Shown here one piece after another: positions 32,689-41,094 of a DNA stretch of 64,000 nucleotides. The translations under genes and the position numbers were made by a program. Numbering within the stretch: position 1 is the stretch's first letter; every line of letters begins with the position of its first letter. Origin of the DNA: Phytomonospora sp040655735 (GTDB lineage Bacteria > Actinomycetota > Actinomycetes > Mycobacteriales > Micromonosporaceae); contig NZ_JBFAKK010000002.1 of the NCBI RefSeq assembly GCF_040655735.1, positions 620,001 to 684,000 of the forward strand, given 5' to 3'. The notes under the pieces are model-generated. The model had not been told where the DNA came from, did no database searches, and saw nothing but the letters and a program-made list of their open reading frames with translations.

Positions 32689-34005
32689 CTACGCCGCCTT
32701 TTCCCACTTGGTGCCGTAGGGGAAGGAGAAGGCCTCGCCGTCGGGCTCGCTGAACACCAGGTGGGGGCGCGGGCGGCGTTCGAGGGTGACCTTCACGTCG
32801 CGGCGGCGGGTCCGGTAGACCAGGGCGGTGAGGCCCGCCAGGAGCGAGAGGGCGCCGCCGACCCACAGGCCGGAGCGGGGGCCGAGCAGTTCGGCGAGCC
32901 AGCCGACGATGGGGGCGATGATCGGCGCCGAGCCGAGGAAGACCATCACGTAGAGGGCCATGACGCGGCCGCGCATCTGTGCCGACACGCCGAGCTGGAC
33001 GCGCTGGTTGGCGGCCTGTGCGAAGAACACCATGAGGAAGCCGGTGGGGACGAGCAGGGCGACGGCGACGGCGAAGCTGGGGGCGAAGCCGGCCAGGATC
33101 TCCAGGATCCCGAAGCCGATGGCCGCGCCGAGGACCAGGTACACGCTGGGGCGCCGGCGGCGCTTGGTGCCGCCCAGGGCACCGGCGAGCGCTCCGACGG
33201 CCAGGGCGGTCGTGAGCAGCCCGAAGGCGGCCGGTCCGGTGCCGAACTCGGACTTGGCCAGCAGGGCGAGGGTGACCTGGAAGTTGAAGCCGAAGCCGCC
33301 GACGATGAGGACCAGCGCGAGGGGGAGCAGCAGGTCGGGTCGGCGGCGGACGTAGGCGAGGCCTTCGCGGACGGTGCCGCTGGCGCCCGTGCGCGGTGCC
33401 CGCTGGAGTTCGTCGGGGTTCATCATCGCCATGGTGACGACCGTTACAAGGAGTGTGACGGCGTTGATGGCGAAGATGGGGCCGATGCCGATGAGCGCGA
33501 TCAGCACACCGGCGATGGCGGGCCCGACGATGCGGGCGCTGTTGAAGGTGGCGCCGTTGAGGGCGAGCGCGTTGGGGAGGAGTTCGGCGCCGACGAGTTC
33601 GGAGGCGAAGGCCTGGCGCGTCGGGATCTCCAGGGCGCTGACCACGCCGAGGGTCAGTGAGAAGGCGTAGATCTGCCAGAGCTGGATGTTGCCGCTGATG
33701 ACCAGGACGGCCAGGGCCGAGGTGAGCACGAACCAGATGGCGTTGCACCACTGGAGGATGCGGCGCTTGTCGAAGCGGTCGGCGAGTTTGCCGGCGTAGA
33801 GGGCGAACAGGAGGGTGGGGGCGAGCTGGAAGGCGGTGACGAGGCCGAGGGCCGTGCCGGAGTTGTTCGACAGGTCCAGGGCGAGCCAGTCGAGCGCGAT
33901 GAAGCGCATCCACGTGCCCACGAGAGCGATCAGCTGTCCGGTGAGGAAGAGCCGGAAGTTGCGTACCTTGAGTGATCTGAAGGTGTCTGCGAGCTGATGT
34001 CTCAT
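32689..34005 (-). CDS. Major facilitator superfamily exporter (MFS_3, EntS-like)
   Basis: 438 residues from ATG 34005. About twelve transmembrane segments; the start SLKVRNFRLFLTGQLIALVG and the loop YAGKLADRFDKRRIL between helices 2 and 3 are typical of this drug/siderophore exporter group. A second loop motif is LYVMVFLGSAPIIAPIVGWLAE. The final 45 residues are cytoplasmic and end in a basic-aromatic tail. It should export a small molecule with proton uptake. Two AGGAGTAAGGC direct repeats upstream suggest dedicated control. Same strand as the ECF41 gene, 84 bp apart. Confidence 0.88.
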   Translation of the reverse strand: MRHQLADTFRSLKVRNFRLFLTGQLIALVGTWMRFIALDWLALDLSNNSGTALGLVTAFQLAPTLLFALYAGKLADRFDKRRILQWCNAIWFVLTSALAVLVISGNIQLWQIYAFSLTLGVVSALEIPTRQAFASELVGAELLPNALALNGATFNSARIVGPAIAGVLIALIGIGPIFAINAVTLLVTVVTMAMMNPDELQRAPRTGASGTVREGLAYVRRRPDLLLPLALVLIVGGFGFNFQVTLALLAKSEFGTGPAAFGLLTTALAVGALAGALGGTKRRRRPSVYLVLGAAIGFGILEILAGFAPSFAVAVALLVPTGFLMVFFAQAANQRVQLGVSAQMRGRVMALYVMVFLGSAPIIAPIVGWLAELLGPRSGLWVGGALSLLAGLTALVYRTRRRDVKVTLERRPRPHLVFSEPDGEAFSFPYGTKWEKAA

Positions 34006-34035
34006 TGTGGGCGTTACGCCTCCCGAAAGTAGAGA

Positions 34036-34079
34036 GCCTTACTCCTGATCGCCCACTGACATTACCGCGCCTTACTCCT
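34036..34079 (-). promoter_or_regulatory. Two 11-bp direct repeats upstream of the MFS gene
   Basis: GCCTTACTCCT at 34036-34046 and 34069-34079 (AGGAGTAAGGC on the gene strand), 33 bp start to start, close to three helical turns. Suited to cooperative binding on one face of the DNA. Confidence 0.45.
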
Positions 34080-34176
34080 TAATTCCAGGGCATGTTATGA
34101 CCATCACCCAATGGGGGTCCTTACATTCCGGCGAACCCGCTGCTGACCGTTGCGATGCCGTGTCATGGTGGAGCGC

Positions 34177-34929
34177 ATGGAGTGGTCCCGCTACACAGCA
34201 AGTCTGACCGCCGACGCGGCGCGCTTGGCCGAAGTCGTCGACGGTCACATGGATGCCAAGGTGCCGAGCTGTCCGGAATGGACGGTCACGGACCTTGTGC
34301 ACCATCTGGGGGAAGTCTATGAGCACAAGACCCTGTGCATCAAGTACGGCGCCGAACCCCAGCCCTGGCCTCCGGAGCGTCCCACCACGACGCCGCTGAC
34401 CCGGATGCGCACCGCCCTCGGCCACCTGCTGGCCGAGTTCACCGGCCGCGCGGCCGCCTCGCCCGCCTACACCTGGTACGAGCCCGACCAGACCGTCGGC
34501 TTCTGGGCGCGCCGCATGGCCATGGAGACCGCCGTCCACCGCGTCGACGCCGAACTGGCCGCCGGCGTCGAGATCACCCCGATCCCCGAGGAGATCGCCG
34601 TCGACGGCGTCGACGAGATCCTCAACATCTTCTTCGCCTGGGCCTACACCCGCTGGCCCGAGGAGTGCGCGCCCGTCATCGCCGACGGAACCGGAGAACC
34701 CGTGGTGATCGCCACAGGAGACCGGGAGTTCACCGTCCGCGTCAGCCCTGAATCGATCACCGTGACCGAAGGCGAGGAGGACGTCGAGGCGGCCGCCCGC
34801 GTCAGCGGTGACCCCACTGACGTCCTGCTCTGGCTCTGGCGCAGGGTTCCCGACGAAAAGGTCACCATCGAAGGCGATGCCGAGGAAGCCGGCCGTCTAC
34901 ATCGGATGCTGGCCTCCTTCACCCAGTGA
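34177..34929 (+). CDS. Mycothiol-dependent maleylpyruvate isomerase-family protein
   Basis: 250 residues from ATG 34177, chosen for GGTGGAG at 34167-34173; in-frame ATG 34165 or TTG 34150 are possible. The N-terminal DinB-like four-helix bundle shows the usual VPSCPEWTVTDLVHHLGEVYEH and, later, RRMAMETAVHRVDAELAAG with the metal-ligand His/Glu pattern (His in HHL, E and H in METAVHR). A small C-terminal MDMPI domain ends in DVLLWLWRRV. The family uses the actinobacterial thiol mycothiol in isomerisation or transfer; real substrates are mostly unknown. Supports assignment to mycothiol-producing actinobacteria. Confidence 0.88.
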   Translation: MEWSRYTASLTADAARLAEVVDGHMDAKVPSCPEWTVTDLVHHLGEVYEHKTLCIKYGAEPQPWPPERPTTTPLTRMRTALGHLLAEFTGRAAASPAYTWYEPDQTVGFWARRMAMETAVHRVDAELAAGVEITPIPEEIAVDGVDEILNIFFAWAYTRWPEECAPVIADGTGEPVVIATGDREFTVRVSPESITVTEGEEDVEAAARVSGDPTDVLLWLWRRVPDEKVTIEGDAEEAGRLHRMLASFTQ

Positions 34930-34934
34930 GACCA

Positions 34935-34971
34935 CGCGCGGACGCAAAGGGCTTGCGCGCGGACGTAAGCT
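34935..34971 (+). promoter_or_regulatory. Phased direct repeats over a leaderless promoter
   Basis: CGCGCGGACG at 34935-34944 and 34956-34965, 21 bp apart (two helical turns), directly before TAAGCT (34966-34971), a -10 box 7 nt ahead of GTG 34979. Confidence 0.4.
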
Positions 34972-34978
34972 CAAGTAC

Positions 34979-35398
34979 GTGAACGTGGTACGCGCACTCG
35001 TAGTGGTGCTGGCGTTGGTGACGCTGGCGAGCCTTCCGTGCGTGATCGCCTGGTTGGTGGTGAACGCCGACGAGATGACCGAACGGGCCGAGGCCGCCAA
35101 GCGGAAACTGCCCAAGATGCGTCCGACCCCGCAACCCCCCATCGAAGAGACGGCGGCCGAACTGCGCCGACTGTCGACGGCACTGGCCCGCGCCGGTGCC
35201 GGAGCACGAAGCACCGGCCTGCGCGAAGCCCGCGACCGGGCCCTGCGTCAGGCCAGCGCCGCCCTCGGCATCGACGAGCACCTCGACGGTCTCGAAGGCA
35301 TCGACCTGGAGATCGAACGCGTCCGGGTCACCGGCGCTCTCCAGCTCGCCGGCCTGCACATCGACGAGACTCGACGCGAGCCTCAGGATCGGCAGTGA
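34979..35398 (+). CDS. Small single-span membrane protein with cytoplasmic helical domain
   Basis: 139 residues from GTG 34979 (leaderless: -10 TAAGCT ends 7 nt before). One N-terminal transmembrane segment, VRALVVVLALVTLASLPCVI, then an Arg/Lys-rich turn and a helical region (ETAAELRRLSTALARAG, LRQASAALGIDEHLDGLEGI). No domain recognised; such proteins appear in actinobacteria as hypothetical proteins beside thpR. Its stop overlaps the thpR start (GTGA), so the two are made together, which hints at an RNA-related or simply linked role. Confidence 0.7.
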   Translation: MNVVRALVVVLALVTLASLPCVIAWLVVNADEMTERAEAAKRKLPKMRPTPQPPIEETAAELRRLSTALARAGAGARSTGLREARDRALRQASAALGIDEHLDGLEGIDLEIERVRVTGALQLAGLHIDETRREPQDRQ

Positions 35399-35979
35399 CG
35401 ACCACGCGCCTCTTCGTGGCGGTATACCCGCCCGAAGGGGCCGTGGCCGATCTCGGCCCCGTCGCCGAGGCCCTCCACACCTCCCGGGCACGCCCGATGC
35501 CCCGCCGCCAATGGCATTTCACCCTGGCCTTCATCGGCCACGTCGAGAGCTCCCGCGTCGACGACGTGCACCGCGCGCTCGCCGGGGCCGCCGGCGAGGC
35601 CCGCCACGCGCCGCCCGTCCGGCTGACGGTCGCCGGGGGTGGCGTCTTCGAACGCGAAGGGCGCGCCCACGTGCTGTGGGCCGCCGTCGACGGTGACACC
35701 GGGCCGTTGACGGCCCTCGCCGAGACCGTGCGGGCACACCTCGCGGCCCAAGGGATCGGCTTCGACGCGCGGCCGCTGAAGGCGCACCTGACGTTGGCGC
35801 GGCCGGGCGCCGCGACGACCGGTGCCGACATCGCCGCCGACCTGGAGACCCTCGCCGCCTACCGGGGGCCGGCGTGGGAGGTCGGGGAGATCACTCTCGT
35901 GGAAAGTCGCGGGGGTAATGGGGCGGTGCACTACGACGTGCTCGGGCGCTGGCCCGTTTCGGCGCTACCAGCGCAGTGA
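35395..35979 (+). CDS. thpR: RNA 2',3'-cyclic phosphodiesterase (ThpR/LigT)
   Basis: 194 residues from GTG 35395. Both HxT motifs of the 2H phosphoesterase family are intact: HFTLAFIG and HLTLAR; the start TTRLFVAVYPPE is typical. The enzyme opens 2',3'-cyclic phosphate at RNA ends to a 2'-phosphate and can join some tRNA halves. Translationally coupled to the membrane protein before it. Overlaps the convergent gene by 15 bp. Confidence 0.9.
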   Translation: MTTTRLFVAVYPPEGAVADLGPVAEALHTSRARPMPRRQWHFTLAFIGHVESSRVDDVHRALAGAAGEARHAPPVRLTVAGGGVFEREGRAHVLWAAVDGDTGPLTALAETVRAHLAAQGIGFDARPLKAHLTLARPGAATTGADIAADLETLAAYRGPAWEVGEITLVESRGGNGAVHYDVLGRWPVSALPAQ

Positions 35980-36429
35980 GCGTGCCGCGCGGGAGAGCAG
36001 GCCGGTGATCGCCCGGTGGTGGACGAGCGCCGCCAGGGCCCACACGACGCGGCCGAGCGGACGCCGGTAGCGCACCACCGTGATCCAGGTGATCTTCGCG
36101 GGGGTGACGGTGACGATGTTCTGCGTGTCGAGAAGCCACGACGACGCGCCCATCACCAGTTCGCCGCCGTCCGCGGCGATGATCGGCCAGCCCGCCACCA
36201 GCTCCGGTGCCCGCGGCGACCCCAGCTTCAGGCCGAGGACACCCCGCCAGCCGAAGACGATGAAGCGTGCGGCGAAGGCCGGGGCGTGCTCGAACACCGC
36301 GCGCGCCCACCACTCCGGGATCGGCGGCGTCGGCGGGGCGGGGAGTTCGTAGGCGGAGGCGTAGTCGTACTTCGCGACGGCCGGGTGCGTGCCGGGAGCG
36401 GGCACGCGGCGGGCACGGGGTGGGGTCAC
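35965..36429 (-). CDS. Uncharacterised 154-residue protein, DUF2867-like
   Basis: GTG 36429 with GAGGAG upstream. Residues 50-150 resemble DUF2867: ARFIVFGWRGVLGLKLGS, AADGGELVMGASSWLLDTQN, then TWITVVRYRRPLGRVVWAL and an HHR motif near the end. No signal peptide, one hydrophobic stretch near the C-terminus that may just be buried. DUF2867 domains occur alone or fused to NAD-binding proteins and have no known activity. Tail-to-tail with thpR. Confidence 0.6.
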   Translation of the reverse strand: MTPPRARRVPAPGTHPAVAKYDYASAYELPAPPTPPIPEWWARAVFEHAPAFAARFIVFGWRGVLGLKLGSPRAPELVAGWPIIAADGGELVMGASSWLLDTQNIVTVTPAKITWITVVRYRRPLGRVVWALAALVHHRAITGLLSRAARSLRW

Positions 36430-36536
36430 GGAGGGCTCCTCGGGAGGGGGGATCCACGATAGCCAGCCGGGTCGAGGGGGCACGGGGGGACGGGGAGGAG
36501 GGTGGTGGGGGCGACAGTGGGGTGGGGCGCGGAAAA

Positions 36537-36556
36537 GGGGCGCCCGTAGGCGCCCC
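36537..36556 (-). terminator. Hairpin between serC and the DUF2867-like gene
   Basis: GGGGCGCC (36537-36544) pairs with GGCGCCCC (36549-36556) around CGTA. It lies 160 bp after the serC stop. Confidence 0.6.
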
Positions 36557-36715
36557 TCACGTTCCTTCCGCCTAAGCGTGACACCGCGAAGGCCGGGCCA
36601 CCGGTCAAGCCGATGCGGCGAAGCCCGATTCCCGCCGGGCACGGCATTCACCGCTACCCCGGTTAGAGGAGGTGCGGGTGGCTCTTTCCTGCGACCACGC
36701 CTCTACAACCTCTAC

Positions 36716-37828
36716 CTACAACCGCTCCACCACGTAGTCGATCGACTCCGTCAGCTTCGCCACGTCCGCCGGGTCCACCGTCGGGTACAGCGCCACCCGC
36801 AGCTGGTTCCTGCCCAGCTTGCGGTACGGCTCGGTGTCCACGATCCCGTTCGCCCGCAGTGTCTTGGCAAGTGCGGCGGCGTCGATGGAGTCGGCGAAGT
36901 CGATGGTGGCGACGACGTTGGAGCGCAGCGACGTGTCGGTCACGAAGGGGGTGGCGTACTCGGACTTGTCGGCCCAGCCGTAGATGTTGGCGGCCGAGGC
37001 CGCACTGCGGCCGACGGCGTAGTCGAGGCCGCCGTTGGCGTTGAACCAGTCGGTCTGCTCGGCGGCCAGGAAGATGGTGGCCAGCGCGGGGGTGTTGTAC
37101 GTCTGGTTCTTCAGCGAGTTGTCGACGGCGGTGGCCAGGTCGAGGAAGTCGGGAATCCAGCGACCGGTGGCCTTGATCTCGGCGACGCGGTCGAGCGCGG
37201 CCGGCGAGAACAACCCGATCCACAGCCCGCCGTCGGAGCCGAAGCCCTTCTGGGGCGCGAAGTAGTAGACGTCCGACTCGGCGAGGTCGACGGGGAGCCC
37301 CGCGGCGGCGGAGGTGGCGTCGTGCACGGTGAGGGCACCGTCGTGGGCGACCCGCCGCACGTCGACGGCGACACCGGTCGAGGTCTCGTTGTGGGGCACG
37401 CCGTACAGGTCCACACCGTCCTCATAGGACAGCTCGGCCGCGCCACCCGGTTCTCCCTTGTGGACGGTCGGTTCGCTCAGGAAGGGCGCGTTCTTGATCG
37501 CCTTGGCGAACTTCGCGCCGAACTCGCCGAAGGTGGCCAGCTGCGCCTTCTCCTTGACCAGCCCGAACACCATCGCGTCCCACAGCGCCGTGGTGCCGCC
37601 GTTGCCGAGGATGACCTCGTAGCCCTCGGGCGCGGAGAACAGCGTCGCCAGACCTTCGCGGAGACGGCCGACCTCGTTCTTCACCGTCGCCTGACGGTGC
37701 GAGGTGCCCAGGAAGGAGACGGCCTTGTCGGCCAGCGCGGCGACGGCCTCGGGGCGCACCTTGCTCGGACCGGAACCGAAACGGCCGTCGGCGGGCTTGA
37801 GCTCATCGGGAATGCGGATATCGGCCAC
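36716..37828 (-). CDS. serC: Phosphoserine aminotransferase
   Basis: 370 residues from ATG 37828. Actinobacterial SerC from the start (MADIRIPDELKPADGRFGSG, PSKVRP) with the PLP lysine K194 in YYFAPQKGFGSDGG, the GTSHRQ loop and GNGGTTALWD for phosphate binding. Converts 3-phosphohydroxypyruvate and glutamate to phosphoserine in serine synthesis; also serves pyridoxal phosphate synthesis in bacteria using the DXP route. pdxH and citrate synthase 2 lie 7-8 kb away, a loose cluster common in actinobacteria. Confidence 0.96.
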   Translation of the reverse strand: MADIRIPDELKPADGRFGSGPSKVRPEAVAALADKAVSFLGTSHRQATVKNEVGRLREGLATLFSAPEGYEVILGNGGTTALWDAMVFGLVKEKAQLATFGEFGAKFAKAIKNAPFLSEPTVHKGEPGGAAELSYEDGVDLYGVPHNETSTGVAVDVRRVAHDGALTVHDATSAAAGLPVDLAESDVYYFAPQKGFGSDGGLWIGLFSPAALDRVAEIKATGRWIPDFLDLATAVDNSLKNQTYNTPALATIFLAAEQTDWFNANGGLDYAVGRSAASAANIYGWADKSEYATPFVTDTSLRSNVVATIDFADSIDAAALAKTLRANGIVDTEPYRKLGRNQLRVALYPTVDPADVAKLTESIDYVVERL

Positions 37829-37965
37829 CGCGGGCTCCTCTCACAGCGGATTGCTGGGGGTCGTGCGACTTCCGAGGGGCTCGGCGGCGCTGCCGGTCTC
37901 GGCCCAGCATTACACAGGCGTTACCGGCCGCTGACAGGGTGGGGGCGAGCTTGTGACCATTTCCG

Positions 37966-38616
37966 TCAGGGCCGGACCTGCCCGGTCGACCAGGCCCACG
38001 CGGCCACGCCGACGCGGTTGGCCACGCGGAGTTTGCGCTGCACGTTGGCCAGATGGTTCTTGACCGTGCCGGGGCTGATGAACAGCTCGGCGGCGATCTC
38101 GGCGTTGGTGCGGCCGGCCGCGACGAGGCGCACGACCTCCAGTTCGCGCTCGCTGAGCGGCTCGGTGGCCGGCGCCGGCGCGGTGCTCGCGGGGATCATC
38201 TTGCGCAGCAGGCGGACGGTGATCTGGGGGCTGATGAGGGTGTCGCCGGCCATCGCCGCGCGGATCGCCTCGATGAGCAGGGTCGGTCCGGAGCGCTTCA
38301 GCAGATAGCCGCAGGCGCCGTCGCGCAGGGCCGTGTGCACGTACTCGTCGAGGTCGAAGGTGGTGACGACGATGACGCGCATCGGGTCGGCGACGCCGGG
38401 TCCGGCGAGCCGCCGGGTCAGTTCGAGGCCGTCGAGGCCGGGCATGCGGATGTCGGCCAGGACGACGTCGGGTCGCAGATGGCGGGCCTGCGACAGCGCC
38501 GAGAGCCCGTCGGCGGCCTCGGCGACGACCGTCATGTCGGGTTGCGCGTCGAGGACGAGCCGGAAGGCGTCGCGGATGCCCTCCTGGTCGTCGGCGATGA
38601 GGATGCGTATCGACAT
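37966..38616 (-). CDS. NarL/LuxR-type response regulator
   Basis: 216 residues from ATG 38616. Receiver with DD pair in IRILIADDQEG, phosphoacceptor Asp in DVVLADIRMPGLDG, Thr in VVTTFDLDEY and Lys in GYLLKRSGP. C-terminal LuxR HTH: LSERELEVVRLVAAGRTNAE to ISPGTVKNHLANVQRKL. Paired with the histidine kinase encoded 8 bp upstream. Targets unknown; the divergent CxxC membrane protein is a candidate. Confidence 0.94.
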   Translation of the reverse strand: MSIRILIADDQEGIRDAFRLVLDAQPDMTVVAEAADGLSALSQARHLRPDVVLADIRMPGLDGLELTRRLAGPGVADPMRVIVVTTFDLDEYVHTALRDGACGYLLKRSGPTLLIEAIRAAMAGDTLISPQITVRLLRKMIPASTAPAPATEPLSERELEVVRLVAAGRTNAEIAAELFISPGTVKNHLANVQRKLRVANRVGVAAWAWSTGQVRP

Positions 38617-38624
38617 GGCGGTTC

Positions 38625-39779
38625 TCAATCCTGCTCGGCGGTCAGTGGGATGGTCGCGGTCAGCCGCCAGCCTCGCGGGCGGTGCGGCCCGGCGGTGAGG
38701 CTCCCGCGCAGCGACTCGACGCGTTCGGTGAGGCCGGGGATCCCCAGCCCGGCGTGCGCGCGGGAGGACTGGCGGGGTTCGCCGGCGCCGTCGTCGGTGA
38801 CCGACACGAGCAGGGAACCGTCGCCGACGGACAGCGTCACGTCCACCGTGGAGGCGTTCGGGGCGTGGCGGCGGATGTTCGTCAGGGCCTCGACCACCAC
38901 CCGGTAGGCGACGGCGGCGGCCTCCCGCGTGACGGCGGGCTCCTCGGGCATCGACAGCCGGATCCGCGCGCCGCCGCCGCCGGCGAAGCGCTCGACGAGC
39001 GGCGGCAGGTCGGCCAGCACACCGACCGGCTCGCGCGCGGCCTCTCCTGCGTCGCGGAGCATGTGCACGGTCCGGTCCATCGACTCCAGCGCCCGCAGCC
39101 CGGCCTTCTCGATGCGCCCCAGCGCCTCCTCGAGACGCGGGTCGCCGTTGGCGAGCACCATCCGCACGGCCTGGGCCTGGGCGACCATCTCGCTGACGTC
39201 GTGGGCGACGAAGTCGTGCAGGTCCCCGGCGAGGTCGAGGCGCTGGGCCCGGCGGGCCTCGGCGACGGCGCGGTCGCGGGCGGTGTCCATGCTGCGCAGG
39301 TACCAGGCGATCGTGCCGACGGCCAGGGACGGGATCAGCCACAGCAGGCCCCCGGCGAAGCGCGTCCACCAGTCGTCGGCGGGGACGTATCGCATGACCG
39401 AGGCGGCGACGGCCAGCGCGGGCAGCGTGCCCCCGAGCACCGCGAGGCGCGGCGGCGCCCAGCGCACCGGCAGGTAGACGAACACGACCGTGACGACCGG
39501 TTCGAGCAGCATCCACTTGCCCTCGTTGCCCGACGGCTCCCCGCCGGGGTCGACGAAGGCCAGGTACCCGGCGGTGACGACGAGGGAGAGAGCGCCGACG
39601 GCGATGCCGACGTAGGGCGCCGCCCGGCGTGAGCGCGGCCAGGTCGCGAAGACGCCCAGCACGGCGAGGCACACGAGGAAGGGGACCACGGAGCTGCGGA
39701 CGGGCGCGGGGAACAGCGCGTAGCCGCCGAACATCACCGCGACGCCCGCCACCGCCGTCGCCGACCGCCATTTCCGCAT
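38625..39779 (-). CDS. Sensor histidine kinase, HisKA_3 type
   Basis: 384 residues from ATG 39779, 7 nt after a TAGGCT -10 box (probable leaderless start). Five or six N-terminal transmembrane segments with short loops, so it probably senses membrane state rather than an external ligand. HisKA_3 H-box DLAGDLHDFVAHDVSEMVAQ (His in LHDFVAHD), then a compact HATPase_c with EALTNIRRHAPNA and DDGAGEP; the G-box is HAGLGIPGLTERV. Phosphorylates the regulator encoded next. Confidence 0.92.
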   Translation of the reverse strand: MRKWRSATAVAGVAVMFGGYALFPAPVRSSVVPFLVCLAVLGVFATWPRSRRAAPYVGIAVGALSLVVTAGYLAFVDPGGEPSGNEGKWMLLEPVVTVVFVYLPVRWAPPRLAVLGGTLPALAVAASVMRYVPADDWWTRFAGGLLWLIPSLAVGTIAWYLRSMDTARDRAVAEARRAQRLDLAGDLHDFVAHDVSEMVAQAQAVRMVLANGDPRLEEALGRIEKAGLRALESMDRTVHMLRDAGEAAREPVGVLADLPPLVERFAGGGGARIRLSMPEEPAVTREAAAVAYRVVVEALTNIRRHAPNASTVDVTLSVGDGSLLVSVTDDGAGEPRQSSRAHAGLGIPGLTERVESLRGSLTAGPHRPRGWRLTATIPLTAEQD

Positions 39780-39907
39780 GATCACCAGCCTATTCGCGGT
39801 CGGCGGGCCCGGCGATGTGCCGTTCGGCCTAGCGGCCGCCGTGTGCGGCGGGAAGGGTGGCCGGTCGGCACATGGGACCAGGGGCCGGATCCGCACAGGC
39901 TGGGGGC

Positions 39908-40993
39908 ATGCGAAAGAACTGGCCCCATCTCATCGGCTACGTCACCGCCGCGGCGAGTCTGGTCTACGGCGCGCTCGGTCTCCTCTGGGCCCTCGGCGGC
40001 CCCGGGTTCCCCTTCGGCGTCGGGGACCCCGACATGGTCGAGGAGGGCACCAACGCGCTGCACGCCAACCTCCTCGGCGTCTCGACCCCCGAGGCCGCCG
40101 GCCCGATCATCGCCGCCGTCGGCGTGTTCGGCGCGGTCGCCGCCCTGCTCATGGCGCGCGGGATCGGCCGGGGAGCCCTCCGGGGCGCCCTGGTCGCCGT
40201 CGCGGGAGTGTTCGCCGTCGGGCTGGGCGTCGTCGTGCAGGACTACCGGCCGCTGACCGTGGTCGCCTACCTGCCGATCCTCGGCGTCGGCAAGCTCCTG
40301 TTCGGTTGGCCCGAGGGCGTCAGCATCGGCGCGCTGGCCAACTGGCCGTCGATCAACCTGACCCTGTTGCTGCTGCTCGCCCTCGCGTGGGTCTTCACCG
40401 CCGTGGCCTACCTGCGCAAGACGCGCGGAGCCTGCGGCAACTGCGGCCGCGACGACGTCCACGACGGCCACGGCCTCGTCCGCTGGGGCAGACCCGCCGT
40501 CATCGTCGCCATGGTGGTCCCACTGCTCTACTGCGCGACCCGCTGGGCGTGGGCGCTGGGCTGGCCCATCGGCCTGGAGGAGGAGTTCTACCGGGAGGGC
40601 AAGGAGGTCGGCCTGTGGATCGCGGGCGCGGCCCTGGCGAGCATGGGCGCCCTCGGCGCGCTGCTGACCCTCGGCCTGATCCAGCGCTGGGGAGAGGTCT
40701 TCCCCCGCTGGATGATCGGCCTGCGCGGCCGCCGCGTCCCGGTGATGCTGGCCGTCGTCCCCGCGACGGTGGTGGCGCTCCTGGTCACCTCGGCGGGGAC
40801 CATGTACATCCGGCTGGCCTTCACCATGGGCGTCGAGGGCAACTGGGCGACCAACATGCCCGAGACGCTGTGGCCGGTGTGGGGCGGGGCGCTGCTCCTG
40901 GCGGCCCTGGCATACCTCCAGCGCAGGCGGGGAGCCTGCCGGACCTGCGGGCGGGGCGCGCTCGCGCGGACCGGGGAGAAGGCGCTCGCCTGA
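39908..40993 (+). CDS. Polytopic membrane protein with two CxxCG motifs
   Basis: 361 residues from ATG 39908, divergent from the histidine kinase. About eight transmembrane segments in two halves of similar plan. Each half ends in a cytoplasmic-looking zinc-knuckle motif: KTRGACGNCGRDD near 175 and RRRGACRTCGRG near 345, so the protein may be an internal duplication. Such CxxC pairs can bind zinc or act in redox sensing. No family recognised. Divergent placement suggests it is a target or input of the two-component system. Confidence 0.7.
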   Translation: MRKNWPHLIGYVTAAASLVYGALGLLWALGGPGFPFGVGDPDMVEEGTNALHANLLGVSTPEAAGPIIAAVGVFGAVAALLMARGIGRGALRGALVAVAGVFAVGLGVVVQDYRPLTVVAYLPILGVGKLLFGWPEGVSIGALANWPSINLTLLLLLALAWVFTAVAYLRKTRGACGNCGRDDVHDGHGLVRWGRPAVIVAMVVPLLYCATRWAWALGWPIGLEEEFYREGKEVGLWIAGAALASMGALGALLTLGLIQRWGEVFPRWMIGLRGRRVPVMLAVVPATVVALLVTSAGTMYIRLAFTMGVEGNWATNMPETLWPVWGGALLLAALAYLQRRRGACRTCGRGALARTGEKALA

Positions 40994-41094
40994 TCCCGAC
41001 ACGGCTCGCGGCACCGGGTCTCGCCCGGTGCCGCGCTCGCGCGCGTGGCATAGAGTGCGCTGGAGTCGTACAGTGCGCGCACGGAGGTGCCCTG

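Noticed and set aside
36389..38308. 639-codon plus-strand frame opposite serC
   Set aside because: serC is unmistakable on the minus strand, so this is its shadow.
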